DNA of 64,000 nucleotides from NCBI RefSeq assembly GCF_000321225.1, contig NW_004450267.1, positions 3,633,325-3,697,324 of the forward strand. The letters run 5' to 3'. This DNA comes from Odobenus rosmarus divergens. Lineage: Eukaryota; Chordata; Mammalia; Carnivora; Odobenidae. Within the stretch, counting starts at the first letter, position 1; every line of letters starts with the position of its first letter. The translations under genes were made by a program, and so were the position numbers. Under the pieces are notes generated by a model. The model had not been told where the DNA came from, did not search any database, and saw nothing but the letters and a program-made list of their open reading frames with translations. This document shows positions 1-11,507 of the stretch, piece by piece.

Positions 1-407
1 AAGCAAGTCAAATGAATGTTTTGGTTTCCCAGTGCGTGTAAAAGCTATGTTTACATGATACTCTGGTCTATTAAGTGTGCAATAGCATTAAGGCTGAAGA
101 AACAAAGTAGAGACCTTAATGTAAAAAATTTTATTGCTAAAAAATCGCTAACCATCATCTGAGCCTTCACCGAGTTGTGATCGCTGGTCACAGATCACCA
201 TAACACATAGAATAATGATTTAAAAAAAAGTCTGAAATATTGTGAGAATTACCAAAATGTGACATGAGACATGAGGGAGCAAATGCTGTTGGGAAAATGG
301 CGCCAACAGACTTGCTCCTCGCAGGGCTGCCGCAACCTTCAATCCGTCAAATCCACAATATCCGCGGCGTGCAACAAAGGGAAACACAATAGAATGACGT
401 GTGCCTG
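1..407 (-). mobile_element. Tigger1-type DNA transposon, internally deleted, cut by window edge
   Basis: Read on the minus strand, positions 184-148 encode the last residues of a pogo/Tigger transposase (a frame ending ...EGSDDG then TAG). About 20 bases later the sequence jumps to the 5' untranslated end of Tigger1 (GATCACAGATCACCATAAC, then AAAATGGCGCC near 293). It finishes at the right with a degraded terminal inverted repeat ending GTGCCTG at 401-407. The transposase body is absent, so this is a non-autonomous deletion derivative like the carnivore Tigger1a copies. The other end lies outside the window. Confidence 0.78.
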
Positions 408-2936
408 CACCATGTTTCGAGAAGAAAACGTTCTCAGGCTCTCACCAGGCGCCTGTCTCTGGGGCAGATCTGCTGTCCTCCCGGTTCTCAGCTGGGCCAG
501 GCTGGGCCGGGCTCTGCTTCCTCTCTCCTTAGCTTGGAAAGCTCATTTGGTTCTGAAGAACTGGAAAGAACTAGACCCCGCTCTACAATTGAGTTTCGAA
601 AGACCATCTGGATGATCTTCCCTTAAAAGCAGCCAGTGTACATGGAGGCTGAGAGAATGTGTCACTAAGTACAGATGCATCTGGCCTCCAGGGTCCCACT
701 GTCCTTTGCAGAGGAAGGCCCCGGAATTCTCCTCCCATGGGGAGCTCTGGGCCCTGGATCCACCATGGCTGCTGTGAATTCCCCAGGGCAGGGCCTGTCG
801 TGTCATTACAGACGCAGCAACTTGAGGTGAAGGAACTGAAGTGAATGTGTAGCTTGGTTGAACATCCACGGTGGTGCCTCTCCCGAGAATCTCGTGTTTC
901 TGGGTGAAGACCAGTCGGTAAGATAGGGGGAGAGGTTGAGAAGTGATGCCTACCTGGCTCCATAGTGTGCTCCATAAAGCACTTCTGCTTCCAGGGGCTG
1001 ACCATCCTTAGGGGGTCACAGGTCACTCTGCGGCAGAGCAGGAATCATTAGATCTGTGTTATAGATGAGGAACATGAGCCCGGTCAATGGGCCCAAGATG
1101 AGCCATGGTGGCCCCAGGCCCAGGATCCATAGCTCCTCTTACTTTCTCCTCCAGTATCCTTTCCCCTGTGACTTACATCTTACCTCCGAGGCTGTGGCAA
1201 GGGACCCCAGGACACTGGCACAAAATATGCTCTTGGACACCCTGAAACGCCTCCATGTGGACTCAGGGCCCCAGGCACTGGTGTCCCCCACAGACGCAGT
1301 GCGTGGGAGCCCCACACACAGGTGGTGAAGGTGGACACCCACGGGGAGAAAGTGCCATTGGTCAAGACAGCCTGGCAGCCCCCACTACGGGCCGGAAAAT
1401 GCCAGAGGATCCTCGATCCACTGCCCTGAAGCCTGAGAATCACAGGGGTTAGGGGAGAAAGAACACAGGAGTGATCTAATCAAACCCCAGAGGCTAAAAT
1501 CCATTTCCCTGTCACTCCCTCCTAGACCCGAGTTTTAATGCCTGGGACCACACAGAACACATCAACAGTTCTTCCAAGGGGTAGCCTCAAAAATGTGGCA
1601 ATAAACAGGCTCAGCCCAAGGATGTTAAGCTCGGGATTTATTCCCTTCCACCAAGTACACAGGCACCGTGATCCAGAGCTGAACTCCACACGATTCTTGT
1701 TCAGAGAAAATGCTTCTGCTAGCATAGAAATGACAAATCTACTCACCATCCAGGTGGCCCCCAGGAAGGCCCACGGAAGGCATGGGAAGGTGATATATGA
1801 ATACGGTGTTTTGCATCTTATATCTTTTTGTAAAGTTGCTGTGTTTTTTGTAGCAAAGTGGGGCGTGAAAATCTGACCATCATCCTGAGCTCCTAATTCA
1901 GTCCTATTCCCGGGCTCTAGTGAAATGGGAACTCCTCAGGTTAAGGTTGTCTAGGGCGGAGCACAGATGGGATATGCCTGGATGTTGGGGCGCTGAACCG
2001 CCTCCCCTCTGCTTCCTGGGGGTGTGTGAAGGGCTAATGAAGTTCACAGAGCAATTACAGAGATGGGGCTTATCCTTCCTTGAATCCCCAGGGCCTGGGA
2101 CAGAGGAGGTATGCAGTCAGTCACACCATCAGACCTGTTTTCTTCCCCCGATCTGTATCTCTTTTTAAACATTCTAGAACAAAGTCAATTTTAGAAGTAA
2201 CCTCAGCAGTCAGCAGAGGCATGTGGACCTGCCCTGGTCCTTGGTCTCTCACCCCACCGGCCGGCCCCCATGAGAGGCGGCATCCCGACTCCCTTCCATT
2301 GCCCCCTCCATCACTCCTCCCCACACCACGTCCCCAGGGAGGCCAGGCTCAGCTGAGTCACTCTCAGAGCTCTGTGTCCAGCCGTGGATGCTAGGGGCCC
2401 GGACAAGAGAACTGGATCAGCTAGTCCGGGCGGGGGTGGGGGGGGGGTGGGCGGCGGGTGGCCGCCAGGACCACCTGTTTCCATGACTTCCTGGTTCCTT
2501 CCTGACTGGTGGATTGTGAGAGGTGGAGGGGAGGGGCCCAGGCAGGGAGAGGTGCTGAGTGGAGAGAAGTTAACTCCACACCTCCTTCCAGCTCCCCTAT
2601 TCACCGGGAGTGCAGGGCTTCCATGGCTTCCATGGCTGCGGAAACAATGTCTCACCTTCACAGAACCCAGAGGGCCAAAACCCACCCAAGATAAACCAAG
2701 TCACTAGTGACGGGGCCTCTCCGTTTCTGTTGTCCTCAAGTCAGAACGCAACAGAAAATCTTTAAAAAGCCAAACGTTAATACTTTGAGGAAATTCAGTT
2801 TTACTTCTTTATTTTGCCTGTTTACTACTTGCTCCCCTTCTATTTTTCCTGTCTCCCTAGTAGTATTTTCCTACCGTCCCAAATCCCCAGATTAAAATTC
2901 TTGGAAAAAAACAGTAAAGGAATTGCTTCCCTTTGC
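408..2936. other. Unique non-coding DNA, no gene seen
   Basis: Moderately GC-rich sequence with several overlapping open frames of 60-147 codons on both strands. None has a recognisable domain, a splice-bounded exon pattern or codon bias. A short stretch near 1048-1110 resembles a worn MIR. A G-rich run at about 2424-2459 (several GGG tracts) could fold as a G-quadruplex. Confidence 0.5.
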
Positions 2937-3128
2937 TGTGTGTCTGTGTCTGTGTGTCTGTGTCTGTGTGTATGTGTGTGTCTGTGTGTGTCTGTGTGTG
3001 TGTCTCTGTGTGTGTGTGTGTCTGTGTGTGTGTCTGTGTGTCTCTGTGTGTGTGTCTGTGTGTGTGTCTGTGTGTGTGTCTGTGTGTCTCTGTGTGTGTC
3101 TCTCTGTGTGTGTGTGTGTGTGTGTGTT
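2937..3128 (+). repeat. TG-rich microsatellite with TGTGTCTG higher-order unit
   Basis: About 190 bases of alternating TG interrupted by regular TC steps, giving units such as TGTGTCTG and TGTGTGTCTC. The pattern leaves all frames open, so long pseudo-ORFs run across it on both strands (runs of V/C/L on plus, T/H on minus). These are artefacts of the repeat. Confidence 0.97.
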
Positions 3129-4904
3129 TCCGGAGTCTTAAGCAACTTGGCTGAAAACAGATACCTGGTAAGAGAAACACAAGAACTTTCCAGAGAAACC
3201 GTGAAGGGGATTGGTAAAGGTGCCAGCCAGAGGGGTCCATTCTCCCTCTGCCCCCAACGCCAACCCTGTTGCATTTTTTCCTCTATAGGCCCAAAACCTT
3301 TCCCCTGGGGGTTTCCAAGGCTGTGCCTTTCGACCTCCATCCCACCTGTGAGAGGCATAGGAATTTGCCAACAGAACTCGGGTAGGGCCACAGAGGCCCA
3401 GACCCACGCGGACCGAACCCTCCAGCATGGCACACAAGGCCTTTCATGACAGGTTCCAACCCACTCCTCAGCCTCTTCTCTTGATGGGGTAGACCCCTCC
3501 CCATTCTGTCTCACAGCTTCCCCTCCCTTCCTTTCCCACTCCCCATGTGCCGGCTAGACCTGTCTACTTGCCAACCCTCTTCCCTGTCATCCGTTCTCTG
3601 CCTAACCAGCTTGAGATGTCCATTCCATGTTCATTCAAGGTCCAGCTGGATGCCCGGCTCCTCAGGAAAGCTTTACCAGACCTTCTTTCCTCTGCAGGCA
3701 AGGTTCTGGGTGTTCCCGCAACCCTGGGTACACTCTTTTATCACAACACTCAATGACCACAATTGTAACTGCTTGTTCCGTGCCTCTCTCTTCCTACTGG
3801 TCTTCGGGTTCCGCGATGCACAGTGATAGCTTGTTGAAGCTCTACAAGTTTATTTTGCTGATCAAACAATCCACCCATAGTGCATCACAGGAGTTAGAAT
3901 GGAGGCAGTGAGGCATTTTCAAGTTCACAAACCAAATTGATTTTTCTAAGAACTTTATCAAATTTCACATGAACTTAATTGTTAAATTAAGAAGCAGCTT
4001 TAAAAACTGCTAAGTCATGCTGTTATCCACTTACATTAGCATGTGCAGCTCAAAGTCATTGTCATCAATAAATCCTGTGAATCTTGGAAAATTTCAGAGG
4101 GTATCAGCTCATTGGCTGAAGTTGGGAGAGCCGTGGCTGGGATCCCCACGTAAAGATTCTGTGCAATTGGTGAGTGCCCCTGGTCAAGTTGTGGGGCCAG
4201 AGAAGACGTTCCAGGAAGGCAGAGAACACTTCTACACTGATATTTATTTTTACTTTCTGTTTGCTTGTTTATATTTTCTATACTATACAGGTATCACTTT
4301 TGTACTAAGAAAAATAAATACATTTTTTTCAAGTACAAAATGACAAGCAATTTGTCTGATTAAAACTATAAAAGCTCGATGAGGAGGAAGGGAGGGAAGA
4401 AGGAAAACTTTTGATCAAAGCCATTTCTGCCCCCCACCCCCCCACCGGAGACCTGCGGCTTGAGCCCTTTGCAAGAGGTCTGATTGCTGTCCCAGTGGTC
4501 ACACCAAAATCAGAAGGCCAGAACTCCTGGGATGGGGTGGGGGGAGGGAGAACACCCTGGAAATTGCAAGAGCCCTTTCTCTGCCCAGCTGTCCTACTCT
4601 CCTGTGCCCATTGTTCAGACAGGCTGCAGGTGGCCCCGTGAGGGCACTGGAAAAGCATGCCATTTGGGTTTTAGAGCAGCTCTGGACCTTAGACAGGGAC
4701 TACTCCTTGGTTTCTTCATGTCTTAAGGGGCTCACATGTCTGCCTCCCAGGGATGTCCATGATGTGGATTATAAACCAGACAGTGGTACATACACAGGAG
4801 AGCTTCTTGTAAGTAGTGTTGGTTCTGGAAGAAAGCGGGACTGAGAGGTATGTATGAGTAGAATGCGCACCACCTTTTGCACGTTCACAGTTGTTTCATG
4901 AGCT
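3129..4904. other. Unique DNA with a probable L2 relic near 3620-3810
   Basis: At about 3620-3810 the plus strand resembles the 3' part of the ancient LINE L2 (a TCCAGCT... then CTCAGGAAAGC... then ACAACACTCAATGACC order). It is heavily diverged. The rest, including an AT-rich part at 4010-4330 and a C-rich run at 4431-4445, shows nothing recognisable. Confidence 0.4.
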
Positions 4905-5060
4905 GAAAAATACGCAAATGTCCACAACTGTACAGGTAGATACTATGATTATTCTCAATTTACAAAGGATCAGACTGACTCACCAAAAAGTTAGGCAGAT
5001 TGCCCAACCTGCCTCAGCTAGGAGCTGGACTCTGAGCCCAGACGCTTAGAGCCTGGCTCA
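4905..5060 (-). repeat. MIR SINE relic
   Basis: The plus strand reads as the complement of MIR: a GATTATTCTCAATTTACAAAGG segment (mammal-wide ATTTTACAGATGAGG block), then TTAGGCAGATTGCCCA, then an AGCTAGGAGCTGGACTC block. Order and spacing fit the MIR core and tRNA-like end. Divergence is high, as expected for a repeat older than 100 million years. Confidence 0.7.
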
Positions 5061-5278
5061 TGCTGATGCACACGTGCACGCCCACGCACGCACACACACG
5101 CCCCCTCCTAACCCAAATGCCTCCGGGGGGTCTAGTCGCATCCTGCAGTTTCGATCCTGAATTTTGTTTCTTTAAAACTGAATTTCCCCAATAAACTGCT
5201 AGAAGTTTGCCTCTGGGGAGTGGGAATATGGGATCAGGGTACAGGAGGGGGCCTTTACTTTTCATTTTACGTTGTTTC

Positions 5279-5472
5279 TTTTTTTAAGATTTTATTTATT
5301 TATTTGACAGAGAGAGACACAGCAAGAGAGGGAACACAAGCAGGGGGAGTGGGAGAGGGAGAAGCAGGCTTCCCGCGGAGCAGGGAGCGCGATGTGGGAC
5401 TCGATCCCAGGACTCTGGGATCATGACCTGAGCCGAAGGCAGACGCTTAACAACTGAGCCACCCAGGCGCCC
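5279..5472 (-). mobile_element. Can-SINE (tRNA-derived carnivore SINE)
   Basis: From the right, the minus strand carries the SINE head (GGGCGCCTGGGTGGCTCAG) with A- and B-box regions, then the GGCTCAGGTCATGATCCC block, the CT-rich segment and an A-rich tail (T-rich at the left end here). Short imperfect flanking duplications GTTGTTTC (5271-5278) and ATTGTTTC (5473-5480) are the likely target-site duplication. Confidence 0.95.
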
Positions 5473-5480
5473 ATTGTTTC

Positions 5481-7344
5481 GTCTTACTTCAATTCCTCTC
5501 CGTGAGCATGTATTATATTTATAGAATTAATAAAAGGACACATTGCTTTTCATTGGTAGGACGGTGCTTCAAAACATTTTTTTTTACGTTTAATGGAATT
5601 TTAAAATCCTTTGCCATTCACAGGTTTTGGTGCCTTATTTACTTAATGCCCTGGCTGATGAAGATCTTTCCAATTCATGTTGGAATCCAGCCTGGGTTTC
5701 CTGATTTCCCTACCTCCAGCTCTCAGCCTCAGCAGCCAAGCCAACCCAGCCCCTTCCTGTGGTTTCCAGCTCAGGCTGCCCAGTGGGAGGGAGGAGGGGA
5801 GGGGAGAGGGAGGGAAGCAGGGGGAGATGGGAGAGGGGAGGATGCCTGTGCTGGGCCCCATCCGGGGGAAGCGAGACCTGGGCCCCTCTAGCAGGGACCT
5901 CATGCTTGATGGAGACAGGGTCAGGTCACAGTCTAAGCCTCCAAAACCTAATGATGGAGGCCCAGGGAAGGTGAATACGCACAGAGAGATCAGGATCTGA
6001 GGGCAGGCAGGCTGAAACAAGGGAAGTGAGGTCTGGATTACCCTGTGGGAAGAAGAGGAGGCGCCGGGATAGAGTCCTGTATCTCTGGCCTCAGCAGCCC
6101 GAGTGGTGTCTCTACCGCTTCCCTTCCAGGTCCAGAGGAGTCTGAGGGCAAGAGTCCACCAGGCAGGTAGATCCAGGAGTGGCCCAGGACCCTGTCCCCG
6201 CCAGGCCTGTACCTGCCTCCAGCTTGCAGCCTGCTTTACATAAGTTCCTGGAGGAACACAAACATGCTCTCATGCATTATTCCCTCAGAGTGGGGGCTGT
6301 CTGGCAGAAGGAGGAGAGAAAAGGAGGCTGGCTCCCTCCTGTGATGCGCACCCACTTAGCATTGTCACTTTAATTTCTCAAAAACATTCCCAGCAGACCC
6401 CCTCTGCACTCTGCTCAGGGAGCCCGGCCCTGCTAACAGCCTGGCTGGGAGGCAGCTGGAGCCTGTCTGTCCTCCTTGCACTGCGAGAACTCATTAACCG
6501 GCCATCAGCTCTTCTGGCACCAGAGACCTCAGTGCTGGGCTATCTGGGTACAATGGGTTGAGTGTGCAGAATATTCCCTGTGGTAGGTCACGGACCGAGT
6601 CCCTCCAATGCTGAGGGCCCACAGCCCCTGTGGAATGCTGTCTTTGCTACTTCCTCTGCAAACAGGACGTTCTGAGTGTATGGCTTTCTTCTCTGGCCAC
6701 CTTCAGGCCAGTATCAGGGCTGGGCTCAGCCCCTGCTGCTGTAAATGTTTGCCTGTCTGGACAATGCTCAGTCATATTGACCAGGAAGCAATGCATCAGA
6801 AGGCTTTCTGCTCCCTTACTAGATGCTGTCCAAGCAGGCTCTGAAATGTTCTCTGTTCAAAAACCTCAGAGGTCCAAATATTTACCAAGAATGTGATCAA
6901 CATTCCCTCGTTCAGCACAGCCAGTGTCCACTGGGTGTTGGGACTAGGAATGGTGCTGATGCAGGCCCTTGGGCATGGAGGCCCACCTCCAGAGAGAGCA
7001 AGTGTCCCCCCTCCCACCCCAGCTTTCCAACAGAAGTGCCAGCTCCCCGCGACCCTAGACCTTCCATCATGCTGTCTTTGATGTACCTTTGGGAATGACC
7101 TCTCCAGCTACACATCACGCATGTGATGTGAGACTCTGGCTACAGGCCCTTTCTCGTGACTTGGGTCTATGTGGATCTCTCCACCTGGCATGTCATTTCC
7201 AGAAGGCTCCTCTTGGCAGCATCAGGCACATTTCTAAGTCAGGGATGGCAAGTGATTGACTTGTGGACACAGATGGAAGTTTTGTAATGACCACATCCAT
7301 GCTGTGATATGATTTCATGGATTTGTCATTGGTCTATTCAATCA
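5481..7344. other. Unique non-coding DNA
   Basis: GC-rich, purine-biased stretches (for example 5780-5840) alternate with ordinary sequence. Open frames here reach 129 codons but overlap each other on opposite strands and have no recognisable content. Nothing supports an exon. Confidence 0.45.
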
Positions 7345-7550
7345 TAAATCATAAATGTCACCTCCTCCGTACACCGTCAAGACTCCCACCTTCCAAAGTA
7401 AATGTGATCTCTTCCTACCTGCATTCCTTTGGCACCCAAGTCATTTTTCATTTTCCACCTTGTATAACAATTATTTGAATAGCTTACTGCACTTCCCTGC
7501 TAGTCTCTAGGTTCCTTAGGGTAGTGACAGTGTCTTACTCACCTCTGCCA
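7345..7550 (+). repeat. L2 LINE 3' relic
   Basis: AAATGTCACCTCCTCC, then CTGCATTCCTTTGGCACCCAAG, then TCTAGGTTCCTTAGGGTAGTGACAGTGTC follow the order of the L2 3' end (the GCTCCTTGAGGGCAGGGAC block). Heavily mutated. It stops before the polyadenylation-like AATAAATG motif. Confidence 0.55.
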
Positions 7551-7773
7551 TCGCCTTAGAATGGATCATTCCTTGCTTGGAGTCAGTGCTGTCAAGGTGG
7601 CTGGATTGAAGTTCTTTGCTGGGGACAGTCAGCTAAGAGAGCAGACTCGTCTTGAATACTCTTCATGACAGGGATATTTTGAAAGGGGGCTGGTTGATTC
7701 TGTGTTCTTGCCCTGGGAGAGGCACTGTTCCAAAACAGGTATCGGGGCTATTGGAGGTACAGGGCAACTTGCT

Positions 7774-7797
7774 GGGGTGGGGGTGGGGGTGGTAGGG
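7774..7797 (+). other. G-quadruplex candidate motif
   Basis: Four G tracts of 4, 5, 5 and 3 bases, separated by loops T, T and TGGTA. This fits the usual intramolecular quadruplex rule. No promoter or gene is visible beside it. Confidence 0.6.
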
Positions 7798-8284
7798 CTG
7801 CCAGATAAAATAAAGGCACCCAATTAAGTGGTGTATAGATACAAATGCATCCTAAATATTGCATGGGACGTACTTATGCTAAAAACCCATTCATTGTTTA
7901 TCTGAGGTTCAAATTTAACTGAGTGTCCTGTATTTTTAATTCCTAAATTTAACCCTAGGTGGTGGTGCCAGGGAGAAGGTACTAGAGAGTGTCTCCGCAG
8001 ACTTTCTAAGACCAATTCTGTCCACAAAACTGTGTCTTCCTGGAGGAACAGCCTGGGAGACAGAAGGCATGAGTCCAGCCAAGCTGACTCCTTTCTAGGG
8101 TGGTCCACACTCTCAAGTCTCATGGTGCTTCCAGATGAGGCTCTCTGATGTTCCACCACCAGGTCCCTCATGGACCTGGCTTCCTCTGAAGGCCAGCTTT
8201 AGGGAGACCCAGGTAGGGGGAATTTGGGCATAGAAATGGTAGGAAGCCCTTGAAAGGCATTTTAATGCCTTCCATTGTAAGCTT

Positions 8285-8392
8285 CATTAGGTCTGGACCA
8301 AGCCTGTCTCATTCATCATTGGGTCCCCAGTGCCTTGCATAGGCCCTGGCATGAAGCAGGTACTCAATAAATATTTACTAAATAAATAAAGA
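8285..8392 (+). repeat. L2 LINE 3' end
   Basis: The block CTCATTCATCATTGGGTCCCCAGTGCCTTGCATAGGCCCTGG leads into CAGGTACTCAATAAATATTTACTAAATAAATAAA. This is the classic L2 terminus (last-used-in ... AGTGCCTGGCACATAGTAGGTGCTCAATAAA) with moderate divergence. Confidence 0.75.
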
Positions 8393-10589
8393 GCTTGGTG
8401 CTACTGGGCCTCCTCCACCCATGATTGGGCTTACTTCATCCACAGTGATAAAAATGTGCAAGAACAGAAGTTGGCAGTAAGCCTTCCTTTTATAGGGTCA
8501 TCACTAATTTCCATTACCCAGCAAAGTGTCCAAGTGCATTAGGCTGATTTGGATTTAAAATCAATTAATGCTTCCTCAGGGAATGTGGCTACTAGAAAAG
8601 CAAGATAAAACTACATCTTCTTAAGTTAATTTATTTCCATTTAAGGGTAATTAATACTTTTCATTGATGTGAATTTAGAAAACAAGGAAAAGTGCCATGA
8701 AGGGGAGAAGCTCCCGCTGCCTCAGGATGGCAGGCAGACTGAGTTATCACAGTGACCCTGGGGGACACCTGTGCTTTGTGGGGCTAGCTCCTCACTTCCC
8801 TCTGCACTCAGGAAGGCTAGAAACCTTCCTTTTCTCCTGTTTCCTCTCTTCCACCTCTGCCAAAAGCCCTGATGGAGGATGCAGCCGGATCCTGGATTCT
8901 GATCAAAAGTAGGTGTTCATGGTTAAGAAGATCCTGGAAGCCAGAGGGGCCATCAAGCAGAGGACAGCAGAAATAGGCAAATGTAACGAGGGCCTGGCTT
9001 TGGGTGGCAGTGGGGCCATACAGGTGACATCATGGGGTGGGATCAGTAGACATCAGTGGACCAGGGACAATTAGAAAGGATTTCCAGCTTTCCGGATTGG
9101 TGACTGAGGGAATGGTGAAGTTAGTTGCAAACAACAGAAACTACTTCTGGATCTCTAAGAAGAAATGGAATATATTGGATATACATTTATTAGAGCTACG
9201 GAATCAGTGTAAAGGTTGGAGAACCAAATCCAGAAAACAGGCAGGAACCAAGAAAAGCTGGGACCCAGGTCGTACCACAAGAGCAGCCTGGTCAGGTCAC
9301 GGCCAAAGCATCCCTGTCTGTGGACACTTGCTGCACCGCTCTCTTCTACCGCTGCTGTGAATCTCTAGCCTTGTGTCACTCTCTGGAAGCAAAATCCTTT
9401 TTGGCATGGTCTGAATGGCCATGCTTAAGTTGTGTTCCCGTGCCCCAGTCACTAGGGAACAAGTGTGGGAATGTCCAGCTCCCTTTGAACTCACATTTAT
9501 TGGGATTTCCTCCAAATAGGATAAAGGATCAGATGATAGGAAACTCCCCACCCCCACCAAAAAAAGAGAGACAGTAATGATTGCATTAAAGTAAGGCACT
9601 ACAGGAGGAAGCGCAGGTTTGTATGTTCGGTTTTGAGCATCCTGAGTATTAGACACCCATCAGTATCCAGGTGGAGCTGTGGAGAGAGGTTGACATCAGA
9701 GATGCTGCTCCAGGAGCTGTCTTCAAAGAGGTGACAAGTCATTGGTATAGCATCTTGCCTGGATCCCTGTGGCTTCTCCAGCCATCCTTGCATTCCACAT
9801 CTTCAATAACGGACTTCTTCTGAGAAGCTCAAGACTGAAGGCAAGGGCCCTGCTGGAGATGAAGGTTTGGCTGTGTCTTCTTTTTCCACAAGTCCCAATT
9901 CCTGGTTTGGGTTTCCAGTCATGAAAAATGACTAGCAAATAAAGGAAGTTAGGCCGGTTGGGGCCAGGACATAAAGTCAGCTTTCCCTACAGCTGATGGG
10001 AAACAAGCTAGAAGAATCACCCCTCCGTAAGGCTCTGTTGCCTTCATTTCCAGGTTCAACTCATGCTTCGGAAGCAGAAAAACCTCAAGTTTAGCACAGG
10101 GACTCTGGAATGTTCAGAGCTGTGGAGCCTGTGAACTGCAAGGACATTGAGGGATCATTTCGTCCAAGCTTTTATTTTATACACAAGGGCCCAAGGCTCA
10201 GAGGATCCCGCAAACTACAGCATCCTTTCGAGCTCTCTGATTGTGAAAAAGTGACACGACCTTTCACCCACACCTCTGCCCCCTCCTGCCAACCCTGCCA
10301 CCCACCTGAGAGGAAGGGAGGCCTTGTGGAGGATGCAGCTGGGTGGAACACCTCCTCTTCCCTTGGAGGCAGTGACGTCTGTCACTCCTAGGAGATTATT
10401 AACATGCTGCTATTGTTACATTTTGGCGAGTGGATTCTGGGTTATTCTCCTGTGAGCTCTGGTCATGAGTCACTATAGCACATCCTCAGGAAGAGGCTGG
10501 CTGGACTCCCAACATGGGAGTGAACTTGGGACCCAGTGAACTTGGGCTGTGAACTGGAGGCTCTTGTGGCCCCTCCCATCATGGGTGAG
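8393..10589. other. Unique DNA, no gene seen
   Basis: No exon or clear repeat. A piece at about 10130-10215 (GGGATCATTTCGTCCAAGC, then CACAAGGGCCCAAGGCTCAGAG) looks like a worn MIR/L2-class relic. Open frames up to 119 codons lack recognisable features. Confidence 0.4.
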
Positions 10590-10790
10590 GGTTTGATGTA
10601 GATGTTATATGCATGGGGCAGATCATTAATGTAGGATTATACATGGCATATAGTATGCATGAGTGTACACACATGTATTTGTAATGTGGTAGGGCACTAA
10701 TGCATGAATTGCCTAAGTGTGGTCTTTTATTATTGGCTTTAATACTGGCATGGCACAGGAGAGTCATGCTTATCTATTTAAGGGCAGGTA
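10590..10790 (-). pseudogene. Mitochondrial control region fragment (within the numt)
   Basis: On the minus strand, running away from tRNA-Pro, are GCCATGCCAGTATTAAAGCC, GCCATGTATAATC, ACATTAATGATCTGCCCCATG and CATATAAC. These match the 5' hypervariable domain of carnivore control regions, including the CCCCATGCATATAA element. A TG/CA-rich piece (ACATGTGTGTACACTCATGCA) lies in the middle. A SINE separates this part from tRNA-Pro. The left boundary is uncertain by perhaps 20-50 bases. Confidence 0.8.
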
Positions 10791-10805
10791 CCAGGCAAGA
10801 GTTTA

Positions 10806-11018
10806 TTTTATTTTAAAAAAAATTTTTTTTATAAATATTTTCCTTATTTATCTATCAGAGAGAAAGAGAGAGCACAAGTAGGGGGAGCAGCAGAGGGAGA
10901 GGGAGAAGCAGTCTTCCCGCCGAGCAGGGAGCCCAATGTGGGGCTCCATCCCAGGACCCTGGGATCATGACCTGAGCTGAAAGCAGACGCTTAACTGACT
11001 GAGCCACCCAGGCGTTCC
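10806..11018 (-). mobile_element. Can-SINE inserted in the mitochondrial tRNA-Pro copy
   Basis: Full-length minus-strand Can-SINE with an A-rich tail at the left and the head (complement GAGCCACCCAGGCG) at the right. It is flanked by a perfect 15-base target-site duplication CCAGGCAAGAGTTTA at 10791-10805 and 11019-11033. The duplicated bases belong to the numt, so the SINE arrived after the mitochondrial insertion. Confidence 0.96.
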
Positions 11019-11019
11019 C

Positions 11020-11083
11020 CAGGCAAGAGTTTAAACAGAATTTCAGCTTTGGGTGATGGTGGAGCTGTTGCTTCTTCCTCGAA
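11020..11083 (+). pseudogene. Mitochondrial tRNA-Pro copy (nuclear, dead)
   Basis: Plus strand, as expected for this L-strand gene in this orientation. The anticodon arm reads CAGCTTTGGGTGATGG with anticodon TGG, followed by GGAGCTGTTGCTTCTTCC, which is typical of carnivore tRNA-Pro. A two-base loss follows the anticodon region. The 5' end was duplicated by the neighbouring SINE insertion. Not expected to be transcribed, as mitochondrial tRNA genes lack nuclear promoters. Confidence 0.8.
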
Positions 11084-11100
11084 TCTCAGGGAGGATTATT

Positions 11101-11313
11101 TTTTTTTTTTTNNNNNNNNNNNNNNNNNNNNNNNNNNNNNNNNNNNNNNNNNNNNNNNNNNNNNNNNNNNNNNNNNNNNNNNNNNNNNNNNNNNNNNNNN
11201 NNNNNNNNNNNNNNNNNNNNNNNNNNAGCCCGATGCGGGGCTTGATCCCAGGACCCTGGGATCGCGACCTGAGCCGAAGGCAGACGCTTAACGACTGAGC
11301 CACCCAGGCGCCC
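11101..11313 (-). mobile_element. Can-SINE containing an assembly gap
   Basis: The left part is a T run (11101-11111). Bases 11112-11226 are N (115 bases). The right 87 bases are a clean minus-strand SINE head. A perfect 16-base target-site duplication CTCAGGGAGGATTATT lies at 11085-11100 and 11314-11329. Total length with the Ns is 213 bases, the same as the neighbouring SINE at 10806-11018, so the gap size is plausible. Confidence 0.95.
11112..11226. other. Assembly gap (115 N)
   Basis: A run of N inside a young SINE. Open frames drawn through it are meaningless. Confidence 0.99.
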
Positions 11314-11507
11314 CTCAGGGAGGATTATTGTCCTCCCTTCCTGGTTTACAAGTCCCTTGTTTCCTGAGGTTGTTTTCAATGATACTTGTAATGGGCATGA
11401 GAATTTGGATAATGAAAAATATCGGATCGATGCTAGTTGACCGATAATGATAAATGGGTATTCAACTAGTTGTCTGCTGATTCATGTTAGTGTTACTGGG
11501 TCTGTTA

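Larger units (their letters stand above)
11082..11358 (-). pseudogene. Mitochondrial tRNA-Thr 3' half, split by a SINE
   Basis: On the minus strand, GGGACTTGTAAACCAGGAAG (complement of about 11337-11356) is the tRNA-Thr anticodon arm with anticodon TGT. GGAGGACAATAATCC and CCTCCCTGAGAT follow as variable loop, T arm and acceptor end. A Can-SINE (11101-11313) interrupts the 3' end. The 5' third of the tRNA is lost or too diverged to align next to the end of cytochrome b. Confidence 0.72.

Noticed and set aside
2814..3514. Open frames of 211 and 224 codons on opposite strands
   Set aside because: Most of their length is the TGTGTCTG microsatellite, giving V/C/L or T/H runs. No independent coding evidence on either side.
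11043..11379. Four open frames crossing the N run
   Set aside because: They are made of Ns and SINE sequence and cannot be coding.
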